DNA of 64,000 nucleotides from Scortum barcoo. Its lineage: Eukaryota; Chordata; Actinopteri; Centrarchiformes; Terapontidae. A model generated the notes under the pieces. The model saw only the letters and a program-made list of their open reading frames with translations. It was not told the origin of the DNA and did no database searches. The DNA is taken from NCBI GenBank assembly GCA_023238725.1, contig CM041544.1, positions 1,065,501 to 1,129,500 on the forward strand, written 5' to 3'. Below are positions 35,901 through 51,782 of the stretch, one piece after another (the stretch's first letter is position 1; each line of letters begins with the position of its first letter). A program made the position numbers and the translations under genes.

Positions 35901-37020
35901 ATCAGGTAACCATCTAGTGAACACAAATTTTTCTAGAGGTGCATAGTCCTGTAATAGGAATTCAAATGATACTAAGTAGTGGTCTGATAACAATATAGGA
36001 TTTTGGGGGGAGACTATTAAGTGCTCAATATCAATACCATAGGTGAGGACCAAATCAAGGGTGTGATTGTGACAGTGAGTTGGAGAATTTACTCTCTGAG
36101 AAAACCCAATGGAGTCCAATAATGAGATGAATGCTGTGCTAAGACTGTCACTATCCATGTCCACATGAATATTAAAATCACCTACAATAATTACCTTTCT
36201 CATTTTCAAGGACTAAATTTGACAAGAACTCTGAAAATTCAGATAAGAATTCAGAGAGTATGGGCCTGGGGGGTCGGGCGGTACACTACAGCAACTAGTA
36301 TTGGCTTTGTGCTCCTCCAGGCTGGAGATGAAAGAGTAATAGTAAGGCTTTCAAATGAGCTGTAGCCCTCTTTAGGCCGAGAATTTATTAATAGGGCTGA
36401 ATTAAAAATGGCTGCAACTCCACCTCCTCGTCCAGTGTCTCGAGGAACATGAATGTTAGAATGACTCGGTGGAGTGGATTCATTTAGGCTAACATATTCT
36501 TCCTGACCTAGCCAGGTCTCAGTAAGGCAGAACAGGTCTATATCAGAGTCAGATATCAAATCATTTATCAGAACAACCTTAGAGGCCAGAGATCTGATGT
36601 TTAAGAGGCCACACTTAATTTTCTTATTGGTGCTGTTGCTGAGTTGCTACAGCAGTTGTGTTAATAATTTATTACAAGATTTTTCTGAATAACTCCCCTT
36701 TTTGGTTTTAAGAGTTTAAATGGTCGCTGGGCAGACACAGTTTCTATTCTATACTGGGTGTGCAGCTGCTCTAATGGAGGCGGACTGCAGCTCTGCTTAC
36801 TGGTCCAACTCTGGTATGTCATGAATTAGGACTAATAAAACTTTCTATATTTCTAGACAGGAGAGCGGCTCCAGCCAAAGTGGGATGGATACCATCGTCT
36901 CTCCTAATCAGGCCAGATCTCCCCCAAAAAGGCTGCCAATTATTAATAAAGCCCACGCCTACGCCGTTTGCCGGACACCACCTCGTTAACCAACACGTTT
37001 TTTGTTTTTTGTTGGAGGAT
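32909..37020 (-). mobile_element. L2/Maui-like LINE, longest copy (copy C), with esterase-like upstream frame
   Basis: Read on the minus strand: an upstream frame near 37010-36830 ends an SGNH-hydrolase-like domain (CPANGVGVGFINNW, then DGIHPTLAGAALLS, containing the DxxH pair). The endonuclease follows (36559-36251 with DLFCLTETWLG and VAVVYRP; 36209-35622 with VGDFNIHVD and LLSDHYLVSFEF), then a linker (35579-35304) and RT (35056-34466: TALVKVTNDLL, LDLSAAFDTVDHH, GVPQGSVLGPILF, YADDTQL with intact YADD). The C-terminal region (34166-33836) and a 3' UTR that mirrors copies A and B end in a minus-strand TTTGAATTTTGAATTT tail at ~32909. Frame breaks near 36230, 35600, 35300, 35060 and 34460-34180 disable it. 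The 5' boundary is approximate. Confidence 0.85.
36830..37020 (-). pseudogene. SGNH/esterase-like domain remnant of L2 ORF1
   Basis: The minus-strand frame carries WLTRWCPANGVGVGFINNW, then RSGLIRR followed by an extra Asp and DGIHPTLAGAALLSRN. The D-x-x-H pair in DGIHPT matches the last catalytic block of SGNH hydrolases. Esterase-like ORF1 proteins are known from CR1/L2-clade LINEs. Only this terminal block survives; the Ser, Gly and Asn blocks are not visible. It lies upstream of the endonuclease in element orientation, as expected of ORF1. Confidence 0.6.
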
Positions 37021-37250
37021 GGTTGAAAATGCCTTGCTGAAACTGAAAATCGTGATTAGAATATAATTACCCCATCCAAACCATCCACTAGCAAAATGAA
37101 TAATCCCTCTTTTAGTCAGGTGCCATATATGACCTTGTTATTTTTTTACTCAGAGTTGCCTTTTAATGTTCAGGTGATTAAATGGTGCAGTCATATTTAG
37201 AAAAGGTAATCTGAGCTTTTAGTTTTTCCACACGGCACTTTATTTTGGTA
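37021..37250. other. non-coding spacer
   Basis: AT-rich; may include further decayed L2 5' sequence, but no motif is visible. Confidence 0.3.
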
Positions 37251-37269
37251 TCAGCAGGCAAACATCCAA

Positions 37270-37745
37270 AGACTGCAGTTGATATAAAATGTTGCTGCCA
37301 GGCTTTTATACCACCTCACACTAGTCATTGCTGCCCTTCACTGGTTACCTGTGAGTTTCAGAATTGATTTTAAGATTTTACTGCTTGTTTTTAAACCATG
37401 AGTGGTTAGGCCCCTGTCTATATCTGTGATCTGTGAACTCCCTATAGGTCTGATCACTGTTTTAGATCGTCTGGCAGCGCCCCACAGTGATTCTCAACTC
37501 TAAAGCCATGGATCTCAGCCAGGCACATTCAGTGACCTCTTTTAGGTCTCCTATTAAAACTCACTTTTATCATTTGGCTTTTTCTTAAAAGGTTGAATTT
37601 ATTGTAATTATTTAAACTATTTTATCATGTTTTATATCTTGTAAATGTTCTCGTTTTTTGATCAGATTTTTATTGATACCCTGCAGGTCATCTCTACAGA
37701 TGATGATTGTAAGTTGCCAGTGACAACAATAAAATATCTATCGTG
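37270..37745 (+). mobile_element. old L2-like LINE 3' fragment
   Basis: The broken plus-strand frame reads like the L2 C-terminal block (LLPFTGYL.., FRIDFKILLLVFKP, then SVICELPIGLI), with stops in every frame. A 3' end follows with GTTGCCAGTGACAACAATAAAATATC (~37713-37738). It is more diverged than copies A-C, so an older insertion or a different L2 subfamily. Confidence 0.55.
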
Positions 37746-38238
37746 TAGGTAGGAATAAAACCACTTAAAAATTAAACCAGAGAAGCCCACCCAGTGTTTG
37801 AGACATTTCCATAAACAGAAGCAACAACTGTTTTTAGCACTTGAAAAAGAAATGGCAGTTTTGGAGCATATATGTGAATATCATGCATTTGGGGTAACAT
37901 ACACCAACATCCTTGCATAGTGTATTATACAATAAGACACCATGTGAACAGAACTGATTAAGGGTGTTGCCCTTTTTGTGAGTAGGTCTCGTGACAAATC
38001 TACTTAAGTTAAAAAACTCAACAGTGTTTAAAAACTATGGCTAAAATAATTAGCAGGACAGCAAACATGTATATTTAGATCCACTATAACAACAAATACA
38101 TGAATAAACCATAATTATCTTTTGATTTGTGGAAGTCTTCTAGGCCCACCCTCTGTGACACATGTAAAGGCACACTGTCATTGTGTTTGCATTCATTAAA
38201 TTGTGTATTTTTTGAAGGCTACTAAACCTTTTGACATT
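37746..38238. other. non-coding interval, nothing recognised
   Basis: AT-rich; no exon or repeat recognised before the SINE duplication. Confidence 0.4.
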
Positions 38239-38251
38239 AAAATCATAATAT
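38239..38251. repeat. left target-site duplication of the SINE
   Basis: AAAATCATAATAT, identical to 38438-38450. Confidence 0.8.
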
Positions 38252-38437
38252 CCGTGGCGCAGGTCGCTCAGTGGTAGAGCGCGCACACACACGTCTGTGG
38301 CCTCGATGTCTCGGTGCAGCAGCCTCAGGTTTGACTCCCGGCCGAGTGCCTTTGCTGCATGTCTTCCCTCTCTCTCTCTCACTGTCCTGTCCATATAAAA
38401 AACAATAAAGAGTGTAACCCCCCAAAAAATAGATATA
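38252..38437 (+). mobile_element. tRNA-derived SINE
   Basis: The 5' part looks like a tRNA gene with an internal RNA polymerase III promoter: an A-box-like CGCTCAGTGGTAGAGCG (38265-38281) and a B-box-like GGTTTGACTCC (38328-38338), with a spacing longer than in a real tRNA. The body continues with TTTGCTGCATGTCTTCCCTC and a TCTC run, typical of teleost SINEs, and ends in an A-rich segment. Perfect 13-bp duplications flank it. The cloverleaf is not preserved (extra CACACACACG insertion), so it is a SINE and not a functional tRNA. Confidence 0.8.
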
Positions 38438-38450
38438 AAAATCATAATAT
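38438..38450. repeat. right target-site duplication of the SINE
   Basis: AAAATCATAATAT, identical to 38239-38251. Confidence 0.8.
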
Positions 38451-38990
38451 TTGTAAAAGGTGTATTTGTGTTTCAGTGAGTGTGCACGGTGTGAGTGAGC
38501 TGCAACCTTTTCATCTAATCAGTGTGAGTCTAGCAGACTGTGACCCCTGGATTCTCCTCTAGCCTCAGGAATACTTAGATTCCCATTGATCTGGAGTGGC
38601 CAGTGTTGGATCAATGCAGGAACGAGGTGGCATTTTAAACCTCTGAAGATGGTGTACTATGGTGCAGCTAGAGCAGGTCACAGGCATAGAGACAGATTTG
38701 ATTTTGTGAAGTGGTTATGAAAATATTCAGATCCTTTTCTTTAGTAAAAGTTCTAAAAGTATAATAATAATAAAAAACCCTACTTCAGTTATCCAATTTC
38801 TCAATTAAGTTATAATCTTTCCTTTAATTTTGTACTATTGGGTAATTTAATTTAGAATGTGCATCATATTTTATAAGGTCTTCATATGTTTGGTATGTAA
38901 AGCCATTTTGTGTTTGTAGTAAATGGTAAATATAGCTGTCGAATAAAATTAAAAAAACATTTTCCTCTGAAATATTACGACCATGGTTTC
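38451..38990. other. non-coding interval, nothing recognised
   Basis: AT-rich; no exon or repeat identified. Confidence 0.4.
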
Positions 38991-38991
38991 C

Positions 38992-39112
38992 AATGATTTA
39001 TTGCTTGTAGCAGAAGAAGGTTTTTACTCCATTTTAATGCTGCTCGACCTCAGCTCAGCCTTTGACATGGTGGACCATAATGTCTTGATCACCCACCTGG
39101 AACCACCTATGG
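38992..39112 (+). mobile_element. L2-like LINE RT fragment
   Basis: A ~120-bp stretch translates as NDLLLVAEEGFYSILMLLDL followed by SSAFDMVDHNVLITHLE. This is the L2 reverse transcriptase block containing the first catalytic aspartate region (LDLSAAFDTVDH in copy C). Both sides are unrelated sequence, so it is an isolated shard. Confidence 0.65.
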
Positions 39113-40317
39113 TAAGTACCTCAAATATGTACTAAAGCACAGCATTGGATAAAATAGTGTTTGGAGTAAATGAAGTGACTAGTTTTGTGATTTTGTAGCA
39201 TTTCACTATTCTAACTAAAATAAATTAAAAGAGCATATCCTGCTGTAGATGAATCTGATCTAAATGTCCCTATGGAAACCATTTAGGTTGTTGTGCAAAG
39301 ACATGCACGCACACTGGACTGCTTTGACAGGAATGGAGCTTCACATTAGCTCAGGCAGAGCACTTACATCCTGCTCACATTGGCTGATTGGATGACTCAC
39401 AATCACTGCTTAATGTATAGGCTTTGTGGTCGGCCAATCATATTCATGTGAATTTACAGCACAGACATTATACTGTGATATGCTCATGCAAACTAACGTT
39501 CCCCATCTCCCCAATCTCCTCTTTATAGGCTATATTTCTGGTATTGTTGATTTATTGTTGATTTGAAAATACTGTGTATGAAATGTATGTGTTAATAAAA
39601 GGGAAGAAGCTTTACCATGCACAGAGCTCCCTCAAAGAGGAGAGCCTTTTCCACCACATCAAACTATGTGTGCACAGACCATGAGTGGACGCAGCTTTAG
39701 TTCTAACAATAAAAAAATGAAATATATTTTTTATTACATATGTATTTAACAATGAAGCTGCACAGAGGTTTTCACTGTATAACTCATAGTCTAGTATTCC
39801 CACCTAGTGTGTCCTCAAACCATTTTCACCTCAGTTTTTTTCTTTAGCTTTTTTTTGTTTGGTTTTCTCCCTCTTGAGATTATATCAGTGATATATTAAA
39901 TAAAAATCTGTGTGGGAAATTCTAAAGATGAATTATGGAGAGATTTAATCCCAGTAGATAAACAAACCACACCCAGCCCCACCCCTCTCTCTGACTGCAG
40001 CATTATTTTAATGCACTTTTTTATTCATGGGCGCCTTCTAATGATGTCATGAATGAGTGACAAACTGTCTCCTCCCAGCTGTAACCTCTCATTCACAGTC
40101 AGTCAGCTGGCACTAATGCACTCAAACAACGCCCACTCAGTAACACACTTCATTTAGTTAACTAATATCCTCCAGACCTCAGCTGACTGCAGTCTCTATC
40201 TAGTCAAACACACACACCAACACACACACACCTGCCAAAGTGCTAACAGTGGTAATGCTTCTAATACACTGCAGATTCACTGTAATCTGATGTATTTATT
40301 CTCCTGACTGTAGTATT
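39113..40317. other. non-coding interval, nothing certain
   Basis: Unique-looking sequence; CA runs near 40208-40230. No exon recognised. Confidence 0.4.
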
Positions 40318-40450
40318 CTTTCTCCCATTAGTCCAGATCGAAGCAGCTAATCAGTTCTCCGGGCTTCCTGCCTAACAACAGCACCTGTCAGCATTAAAGA
40401 TGCTCTATTTTTGTCTGATGCTGCTAAACACCTTGCCTTTAATGAAACAT
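40318..40450. promoter_or_regulatory. candidate enhancer (E-box plus homeobox sites)
   Basis: A unique block with CCATTAG (40325-40331), GCTAATCAG, an E-box in GCACCTGTCAGCATTAA (40381-40397) and ATTTTTGTC. It is non-coding in all frames and lies 9 kb upstream of lbx1. Enhancer function is inference only. Confidence 0.3.
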
Positions 40451-43320
40451 TGATTTTTCTTTAGCATACTTCTCACTGAAAAATGGCACACTGCTCAAGC
40501 AATTACTGTATTTGTTGTAATTAATGACTGCCCAATACGTTTCAGAGAAATAAAAACAGCATCCCTTTGAATATCAAGCTATATATAATAGCTTGAATAT
40601 CATTAGAGGATCATTTTGGTGTATTTCCAATAATGTGGCTATTGTAACTCTATGGGCTTTTTTAACTTTATACCTGCACAAAACAACATATGTCCTACAG
40701 CTGTAGTTCAGAGGGACATAAATGTAGATCTCTCTGTAGTTAGCCATAAAGGTGGCTTCAGGGGGAGAGGAGAGGAGAGAAAAGAGGAAAGACTAGGAAA
40801 GAGTGATTCATTTCTTTCTACATTTTATATTCTTCTTTTATATTCACACACACACACACTTAATATTTACTTATATATTATAATATATAGAGCTTCTGTT
40901 CAGTGTTGCACACCAACTAATAAAAACATATGTAGTTATATTTACATTTAAAAGAATAGGAAGAACAGCTTCAGGAACTGAAAATCAATCCATTTTTTCT
41001 TTCTTTCTTCAAGTGAAGTGAGAACAGGTCATTTTAAAAATCCTTCACTGTCTGAAGTTTTATGGCTTGCAGGGTCTTATATAGCACATAAAGAACCTTC
41101 TCTCACCTTCAAGTCAGGAAGTAAAAAAAGTGAACATTGAAATTTGAGTATGTTTTTCTCATCAGTGGCGATTTGTTTCGGTATGCAGCTGGGCAGGAGG
41201 GAGGAGCGTGGAGGTTGGGTGGCACTGCTCACTATTAATGAACACGTCAGACTATTGTCACCAGTGGTCAGTAGTGAATAAATCACTTTAGTTATGGTCC
41301 ACTGTCAGAGGAGACAGCTGCCTTAGAGTAAAGCTGATCACGCGACTTCATCCGGCCCACTCAGCTCAGATCTCATTAACTGGACCAAGACTTTCTAACA
41401 CCTTAACTTTTATTCAGACCTTTGTAATTAGATATTTATATGATTATAGCATTTTCAGATGATTTTGATTGCATTTTTGTAAATGTCCACAGCAATCACG
41501 ATAGAAATTGAGATAATCTGTGTGTTGTTTTTGACATGTCATTTTTTTTACTCTTACACTGAGGATGAAAATTCATTTTCAAATTCTACATTAGCGCAAA
41601 GCTATTGTTTATATCTGCATCTGTTTACAGTACATCGCAAAATATCTGCAGTTATATTCCATATATGTGTATGTGTAAAATCAACTGTTGAACATCATAC
41701 AAGTTTCATGTTTTTTCACTGGATTACACTGATAAAGAAGAAATAGAAAAGCAAATGACTTCGATACAAACCAAGATTAGAAGCTATATTGAGTGCTTTG
41801 TTTTTTTGTTTTCCTAACAGAAAATTGAAATTTAACTTATGAAGTAAATCCAAAATGCAAATCCAAAGTGTTCATCCTCTAAGACCAAGACAGTAACAAT
41901 ACATTTTATTGCAAGCTGCTCATTATTTGAATTGCTGTGTACAGTTGTGAATAGTGGCCTGATGGTGATGGTTAGGGAGACACTAAAATATGAGTATCAT
42001 CTGGGGATAATGATTATGAACAGCAATTTTCATAGGAAAAGATGACTCACCCTGGATGTGTTAGGAGGACATACCAAGAAATGAATGGATAATAGCATGT
42101 GACCTACAAGGACCCACAGTAATCAGTGACACAGGTTTATGAAATATCATATTGAAAGTTCTGCATCCTCACCTCCACTGTTTCTCTTTAGAGTACTGTA
42201 GAGACATGCTTTGTCCATCTGCCTTTCTGTCTGTATTTCCTATCTGTTCATGTGTGCTCCTACACGCTGTCCTCTGTCTGGTGAAAGTGCCACCGATCAC
42301 ACCAAGCTTCTCGCTCTCAGTTCTCGAGTTGCAACAGCCTCTGTGAAACAAGACATTCATCACAGGTCAAATCCTTCCTCAGGACACACGCCTACACTTC
42401 TGTTGTGTGTATATTAATCCTTCATGTCAGACAGTGGTTTATATCTTAGAATTCACACGTTCCAGAATGAAGCCCCAGTGGTCAGTGTGTGTGTTTGTGG
42501 TAATCTCTTTGGTTAAACATTGTCTGCTCCTCTTTGCAGCTCAGAAGCTAGCTAGCTCTCTGTCTCCCTCTGTCTCTTTATGTCTCTCTTCCTCTCCTGC
42601 CCTGGCAGTCAGAGTGACAGTGTGATTTGTAGTCTACATCTGAGTAGCCTTGCCTCAGGCCTGAGTCAGATAAGAGCTTGTTAGACAGCTCATTTCAGCT
42701 TATACCTCCACAACTTCAAGTCATACCACATTACTATACTGTTTAATTTGTCCCAAAACTCATAAACATAAAGCAAGTCTGTGATATGAGCACACAGGAC
42801 AGCATCTGTGAGCTGCAGCATCCTCGTGAGGGAGTATTCTTACCCCATGTGCACAAGGACAGTCCCATGAGCATGGGCTGTGACATGTGTGAACTCAACC
42901 CTCCCTACACTTACACTACACAACACATGCTTGTCAAGTTGACTTTTGAGACTTTTGAAGCACTGATACAATAGACAGTGGCTGATGTCTCCACTTTGTC
43001 ACTTTCAACACCTGTGGCCTGTCTCTGACCCCTGTATTGGAGGCATTTTCATGAGTCAGTCCACCTGAAATCAGCAGCTTTCATCATATGTGATGTGTCT
43101 GAGTGAGTGTGCTTCCCACACACAGCATACTTTTAGTAAAGTGGTTATTATTATATATAAATGTATAGAAATACAATTTTTAATGTGAATGAATGAGGAA
43201 GACGTACCAATGATATCACCCAATACTTGTAGGATGTTGGATATTTTTCTGTGTAGCTGATTAAACATCTGTAGTCACCACAAAGCAACAGTAATATACA
43301 TGTATATATTATACATATAA
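40451..43320. other. non-coding interval, nothing recognised
   Basis: AT-rich unique sequence; a CA run at ~40846-40859. Open frames here are short and lack any domain. Confidence 0.4.
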
Positions 43321-43322
43321 TA

Positions 43323-43365
43323 ATAGATGAAACATATGTATATATTATACATATGTTTCATCTAT
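43323..43365. repeat. perfect 20-bp hairpin
   Basis: Left arm ATAGATGAAACATATGTATA (43323-43342), 3-nt loop TAT, and the exact reverse complement at 43346-43365. It sits in a short TA-rich stretch. Confidence 0.9.
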
Positions 43366-48746
<5,381 letters not shown>

Positions 48747-48761
48747 GGGGGGGGGGGGGGG
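48747..48761. repeat. G15 homopolymer
   Basis: Fifteen consecutive G residues about 0.8 kb upstream of the lbx1 start codon; prone to length variation and a possible assembly weak point. Confidence 0.9.
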
Positions 48762-48892
48762 CTGCTCAGGCCGGAGTGAATCTCTCCTCTGTCACTCTGT
48801 CTGTCTCTGTCGGTGTTATCAGGCTGATACACGGCTCTGTCCTGCACAACGCGGTGCGCTCCTCTCCACTTGCAGCCGCTTTTTTCGATGTG

Positions 48893-49135
48893 AGTTTATT
48901 TGTCTCTGAGAGTAATTGGCCTGATTGAAGCAGAGCGGGTTTATCAATTGGCACGAGCTCACCCGGCGATCAAACGCGCGGTGCCAATTACGCAAATATG
49001 CAAATGTAGTGATGTCACGCGGAGAGAAACATTTGCTTGGTTTTGTGACGGATTATTTCACTTTCAAGAGAAAGTGTTAAGTGGGCCTGATCTACTTTCT
49101 AATTGGACTCCTCCTTCCGCCGTGCCCTCTAATTA
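48893..49135 (+). promoter_or_regulatory. candidate lbx1 proximal regulatory block
   Basis: A unique, moderately GC segment 0.4-0.6 kb upstream of the lbx1 ATG with clustered developmental factor sites. These include AGTAATTGG (48911-48919), CCAATTACG (48984-48992), an exact POU octamer ATGCAAAT (48998-49005), a CRE-like TGATGTCACG (49010-49019), an NK2-type TTAAGTGG (49077-49084) and CTAATTGG (49099-49106). The transcription start cannot be fixed from sequence, and no convincing TATA box is apparent. Regulatory role is inferred from motif density and position. Confidence 0.4.
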
Positions 49136-49176
49136 CCGGTATCTGACTGCCTCATACACTCAGAGAGAGGGAGGAG

Positions 49177-49201
49177 ACACACACACACACACACACACAC
49201 A
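49177..49201. repeat. (CA)n microsatellite in lbx1 upstream/5' UTR region
   Basis: About 25 bp of ACAC repeats ~330 bp before the start codon, possibly within the 5' UTR. Confidence 0.9.
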
Positions 49202-49529
49202 GATTGCCTTCCAGTCAACAGTAACTTGTTCCTGGTGGTCAGTCGCTGGTGTTTTTTGTGCATCAGCATCCACCGGATGGGTTCGGCTCGTGCCTCGCCG
49301 CGCGTCACTCTGGGACAGTGTCTTGGAGACGAGGTGGGACTGGAGGTCCGGAGTGTCCCTGCAGCCTGCAGCTGAGCGACCAACATGCGGCTGGAGAGAC
49401 ACCTGTGATCCGAGCTGGATTATCTTCACCGTCGTGTTATTGCTCCCTGTGCAACTTTACCTCCGCTTGTCCCCGCGTTGAGTCGCTCTCCATTCAATTT
49501 CCACAGTCCGCTGTGACCCGCTGAGAGCC

Positions 49530-49857
49530 ATGACCTCTAAGGACGACTCCAAATGCCCGGCGCTGCTGGAGGAGCGGAGGCGCAGTCCGCTGGATCAGCT
49601 CCCGCCGCCGGCCAACTCCAACAAGCCGCTGACTCCTTTCAGCATCGAGGACATTCTCAACAAGCCGTCTGCGAGGAGGAGCTGCTCCCTGAGCGGGGCG
49701 GCGCCGCACGTCTCTCCCGGAGAGAAGCTGTCCTCGGCCGGGCACAGCCTGGCCGGCCGGCCGCTGCTCGCTCACAGCTCTCCGCTCTGCGCGCTGGAGG
49801 AACTGGCCAGCAAAACCTTCAAGGGCCTGGAGGTCAGCGTGCTGCAGGCTGCAGAGG
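49530..49857 (+). CDS. lbx1: ladybird homeobox transcription factor, coding exon 1
   Basis: Encodes residues 1-109 and the first base of codon 110 of a 284-residue nuclear repressor of the Ladybird family. In vertebrates these specify migrating limb and hypaxial muscle precursors and dorsal spinal interneurons. The ATG has a good context (GAGCCATGA) and opens with MTSKDDSK, the usual family start. Residues 25-46 (PPPANSNKPLTPFSIEDILN...) contain the conserved proline-rich lead and the eh1/Groucho-binding-like FSIEDIL motif. Residues 86-110 (LCALEELASKTFKGLEVSVL, then QAAEG) are the conserved pre-homeodomain block. The exon ends GAGG|GTAAAA, a phase-1 donor. The middle (50-82) is variable and Ser/Gly rich. 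Length is close to the usual ~280. Whether it is the teleost a or b paralogue is undecided. Confidence 0.95.
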
Positions 49858-50750
49858 GTAAAACAGCTTTTTCTGCCACTTCTCAGCATGCTCAGTATCA
49901 GAGTTCATGTTGGAACAGCAGCGTTTTCTTTTCTGAACATGTCTTCTAACAGGAGATTTAAAAGTTGGAGTCTGCTTTCGGGCAGAAACAAGAGGAGTAA
50001 TTATTATTTTATTTAGTCGTATTAATTAATTTACTATTATTATTTTATTTTCTTCATAGGATTTAATTTATTCTCACTGTTCTATTTGTTCTTATTGTGT
50101 TATTTATAAATCGTTATTCTGAATTCTGCTACTTCTTTTGTGTAACAGAGGGCCTGTTTGCATTGACATTACATATACTCTTAAGAGAAAATCTAAAGAC
50201 ACATTATCACGTCATTAGTTTTATTTTTATATTATTCATTATTTTCCTACAAATTAAAATATTTTATAATCGAAATATTTTAAATATGTTTAACTATTTT
50301 AAACTTCAAACTCAGTTTGCACTCTCGTTGTATGCTCACACAAGAGGCCATTTTCAGAGGATGTTTGGTGCCTAATATTTGGATTAATAGTATCCAAAAA
50401 TGTAATTCCACACTTAAAATAGAGTTGATGTTTTTTGTTGTTGCTTTTTTAAAAATATTTCAATAATGTCTCGTTTCATGTCTCGTTAATTAATGGGATG
50501 TTAATGGGATGTTAATGGGATGCATGTCGTCTTTGGAAAGAAAACATAAATGTGTCCTGACAGTATTCAGACTGCTGAGGAGGAATGTGGGACTGATTTG
50601 GGACTGACTGGGCTCAAAGAAATGTAGTCACATAGATCCATCAGTTATTCTGCTTTGGCAGAATTTAATGAGTCGCTCCGAGCTTTTCAGTGGCACGTGG
50701 CTCCTGTTTTATTCTTATTGTGGCACCTTATATGACCTGTGCTCTCTTAG
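49858..50750 (+). other. lbx1: lbx1 intron (893 bp, phase 1)
   Basis: Starts GTAAAACAG and ends in a pyrimidine-containing acceptor GTGCTCTCTTAG. It is AT-rich with no inserted repeat recognised. A single intron between the pre-homeodomain block and the homeodomain is the usual Lbx gene structure. Confidence 0.9.
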
Positions 50751-51277
50751 GTCGAGACGGCCTGACGCTCTTCGGTCAGAGGAACACCCCGAAGAAACGG
50801 CGAAAGTCCCGCACAGCGTTTACCAACCACCAGATATACGAGCTGGAGAAACGTTTCCTGTACCAGAAGTACCTGAGTCCGGCGGACCGGGACCAGATCG
50901 CCCAGCAGCTCGGCCTGACCAACGCGCAGGTCATCACCTGGTTCCAGAACCGGCGGGCCAAGCTCAAGCGGGACCTGGAGGAGATGAAGGCGGACGTGGA
51001 GTCCGCCAAGGCCGCAGGAGCTGTGGCCTTTGAGAAGCTCTCCAAGCTGGCCGAGCTGGAGAAGTGCGCGGCTGGAGGCATGGATGTGGGCACCGTTTCA
51101 GGCCACACTGAACCCAACCCGGTCTCCTCCAGGTCCCTCAACAACACCACCGAGAACCTGGACTCCAGCACAGCGCACATGTCGCCTCCTTCCCCCGCAT
51201 CGTCCTGGTGCACGGACCGGCTGAGCAGCAAGGGCTGCTCGGAGGATGAAGATGAGGAGATTGATGTGGATGACTAA
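50751..51277 (+). CDS. lbx1: ladybird homeobox transcription factor, coding exon 2 (homeodomain)
   Basis: Continues the frame after the phase-1 intron (codon 110 G, then RDGLTLFGQRNTPKKRRKSR) and ends in TAA at 51275-51277. The 60-residue homeodomain is residues 126-185 with helix 3 LTNAQVITWFQNRRAKLKRD. W48, F49, Q50 and N51 are all present (protein residues 173-176), so specific TAAT-type DNA binding is expected. A basic KKRRK run (124-128) can serve as a nuclear signal. A conserved helical extension follows (DLEEMKADVESAKA), then a variable Ser/Thr/Pro linker (~222-268). The protein ends in the acidic terminus GCSEDEDEEIDVDD typical of LBX1. No frameshift or missing residue is visible; the gene appears functional. 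An antisense frame over this exon is only a codon-bias shadow. Confidence 0.96.
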
Positions 51278-51677
51278 AGGACGTCAGTGATCATCGGTGT
51301 CAAGTGGCAAACAGCGCGGCAAACAGACTGTGGCTTTCCGCGGGGACAGAAACACGAGGAGCAGTCTGAGCTCTGCGGGCTGACAGGACCACAGGCCCGC
51401 GGCTCTCTGCGGAGGACAGGCTGGCGCTCAGAAAACGCGCGACATGTGACAGAGAAAGGAAATGCAAAGCAATGTGAAGCAAACCTGCAGGTGCACACTC
51501 ACACACACCAGTTATTCTGGTTACACTCACTAAATGATTTCACCGCATGCTTCATTCATTCTCCTTTGTTTGAAAACGGTTTAAAAGGATTCTACAAATC
51601 ATTTTTAGAAGCTCGAGTTTGTGATACTTGTTCTGAAATGATAATCAAACAAAGAAAAAATGTAGCCAATAGCTTGT

Positions 51678-51683
51678 AATAAA
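51678..51683 (+). terminator. lbx1 poly(A) signal candidate 1
   Basis: AATAAA 401 bp after the stop codon. Confidence 0.5.
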
Positions 51684-51782
51684 TCACTATTTAATATATT
51701 TATAATGCTTTGTACACCTTTAAGTGCCTTCAGAAAACACAGAACTGTACAAACTGTAATGTAAACTATACTGAACATGTAA

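Noticed and set aside
38252..38340. Functional tRNA gene
   Set aside because: Box-like motifs are present but the spacing and arms do not make a cloverleaf, and 13-bp duplications with a SINE body flank it.
49553..49861. Overlapping plus-strand frames in lbx1 exon 1
   Set aside because: Alternative frames of the same codon-biased exon; the Lbx frame has the recognised motifs and correct splice phase.
50776..51231. 151-codon minus-strand open frame over the lbx1 homeobox exon
   Set aside because: It is the antisense shadow of a GC-rich, highly constrained coding exon; no domain and no start context.
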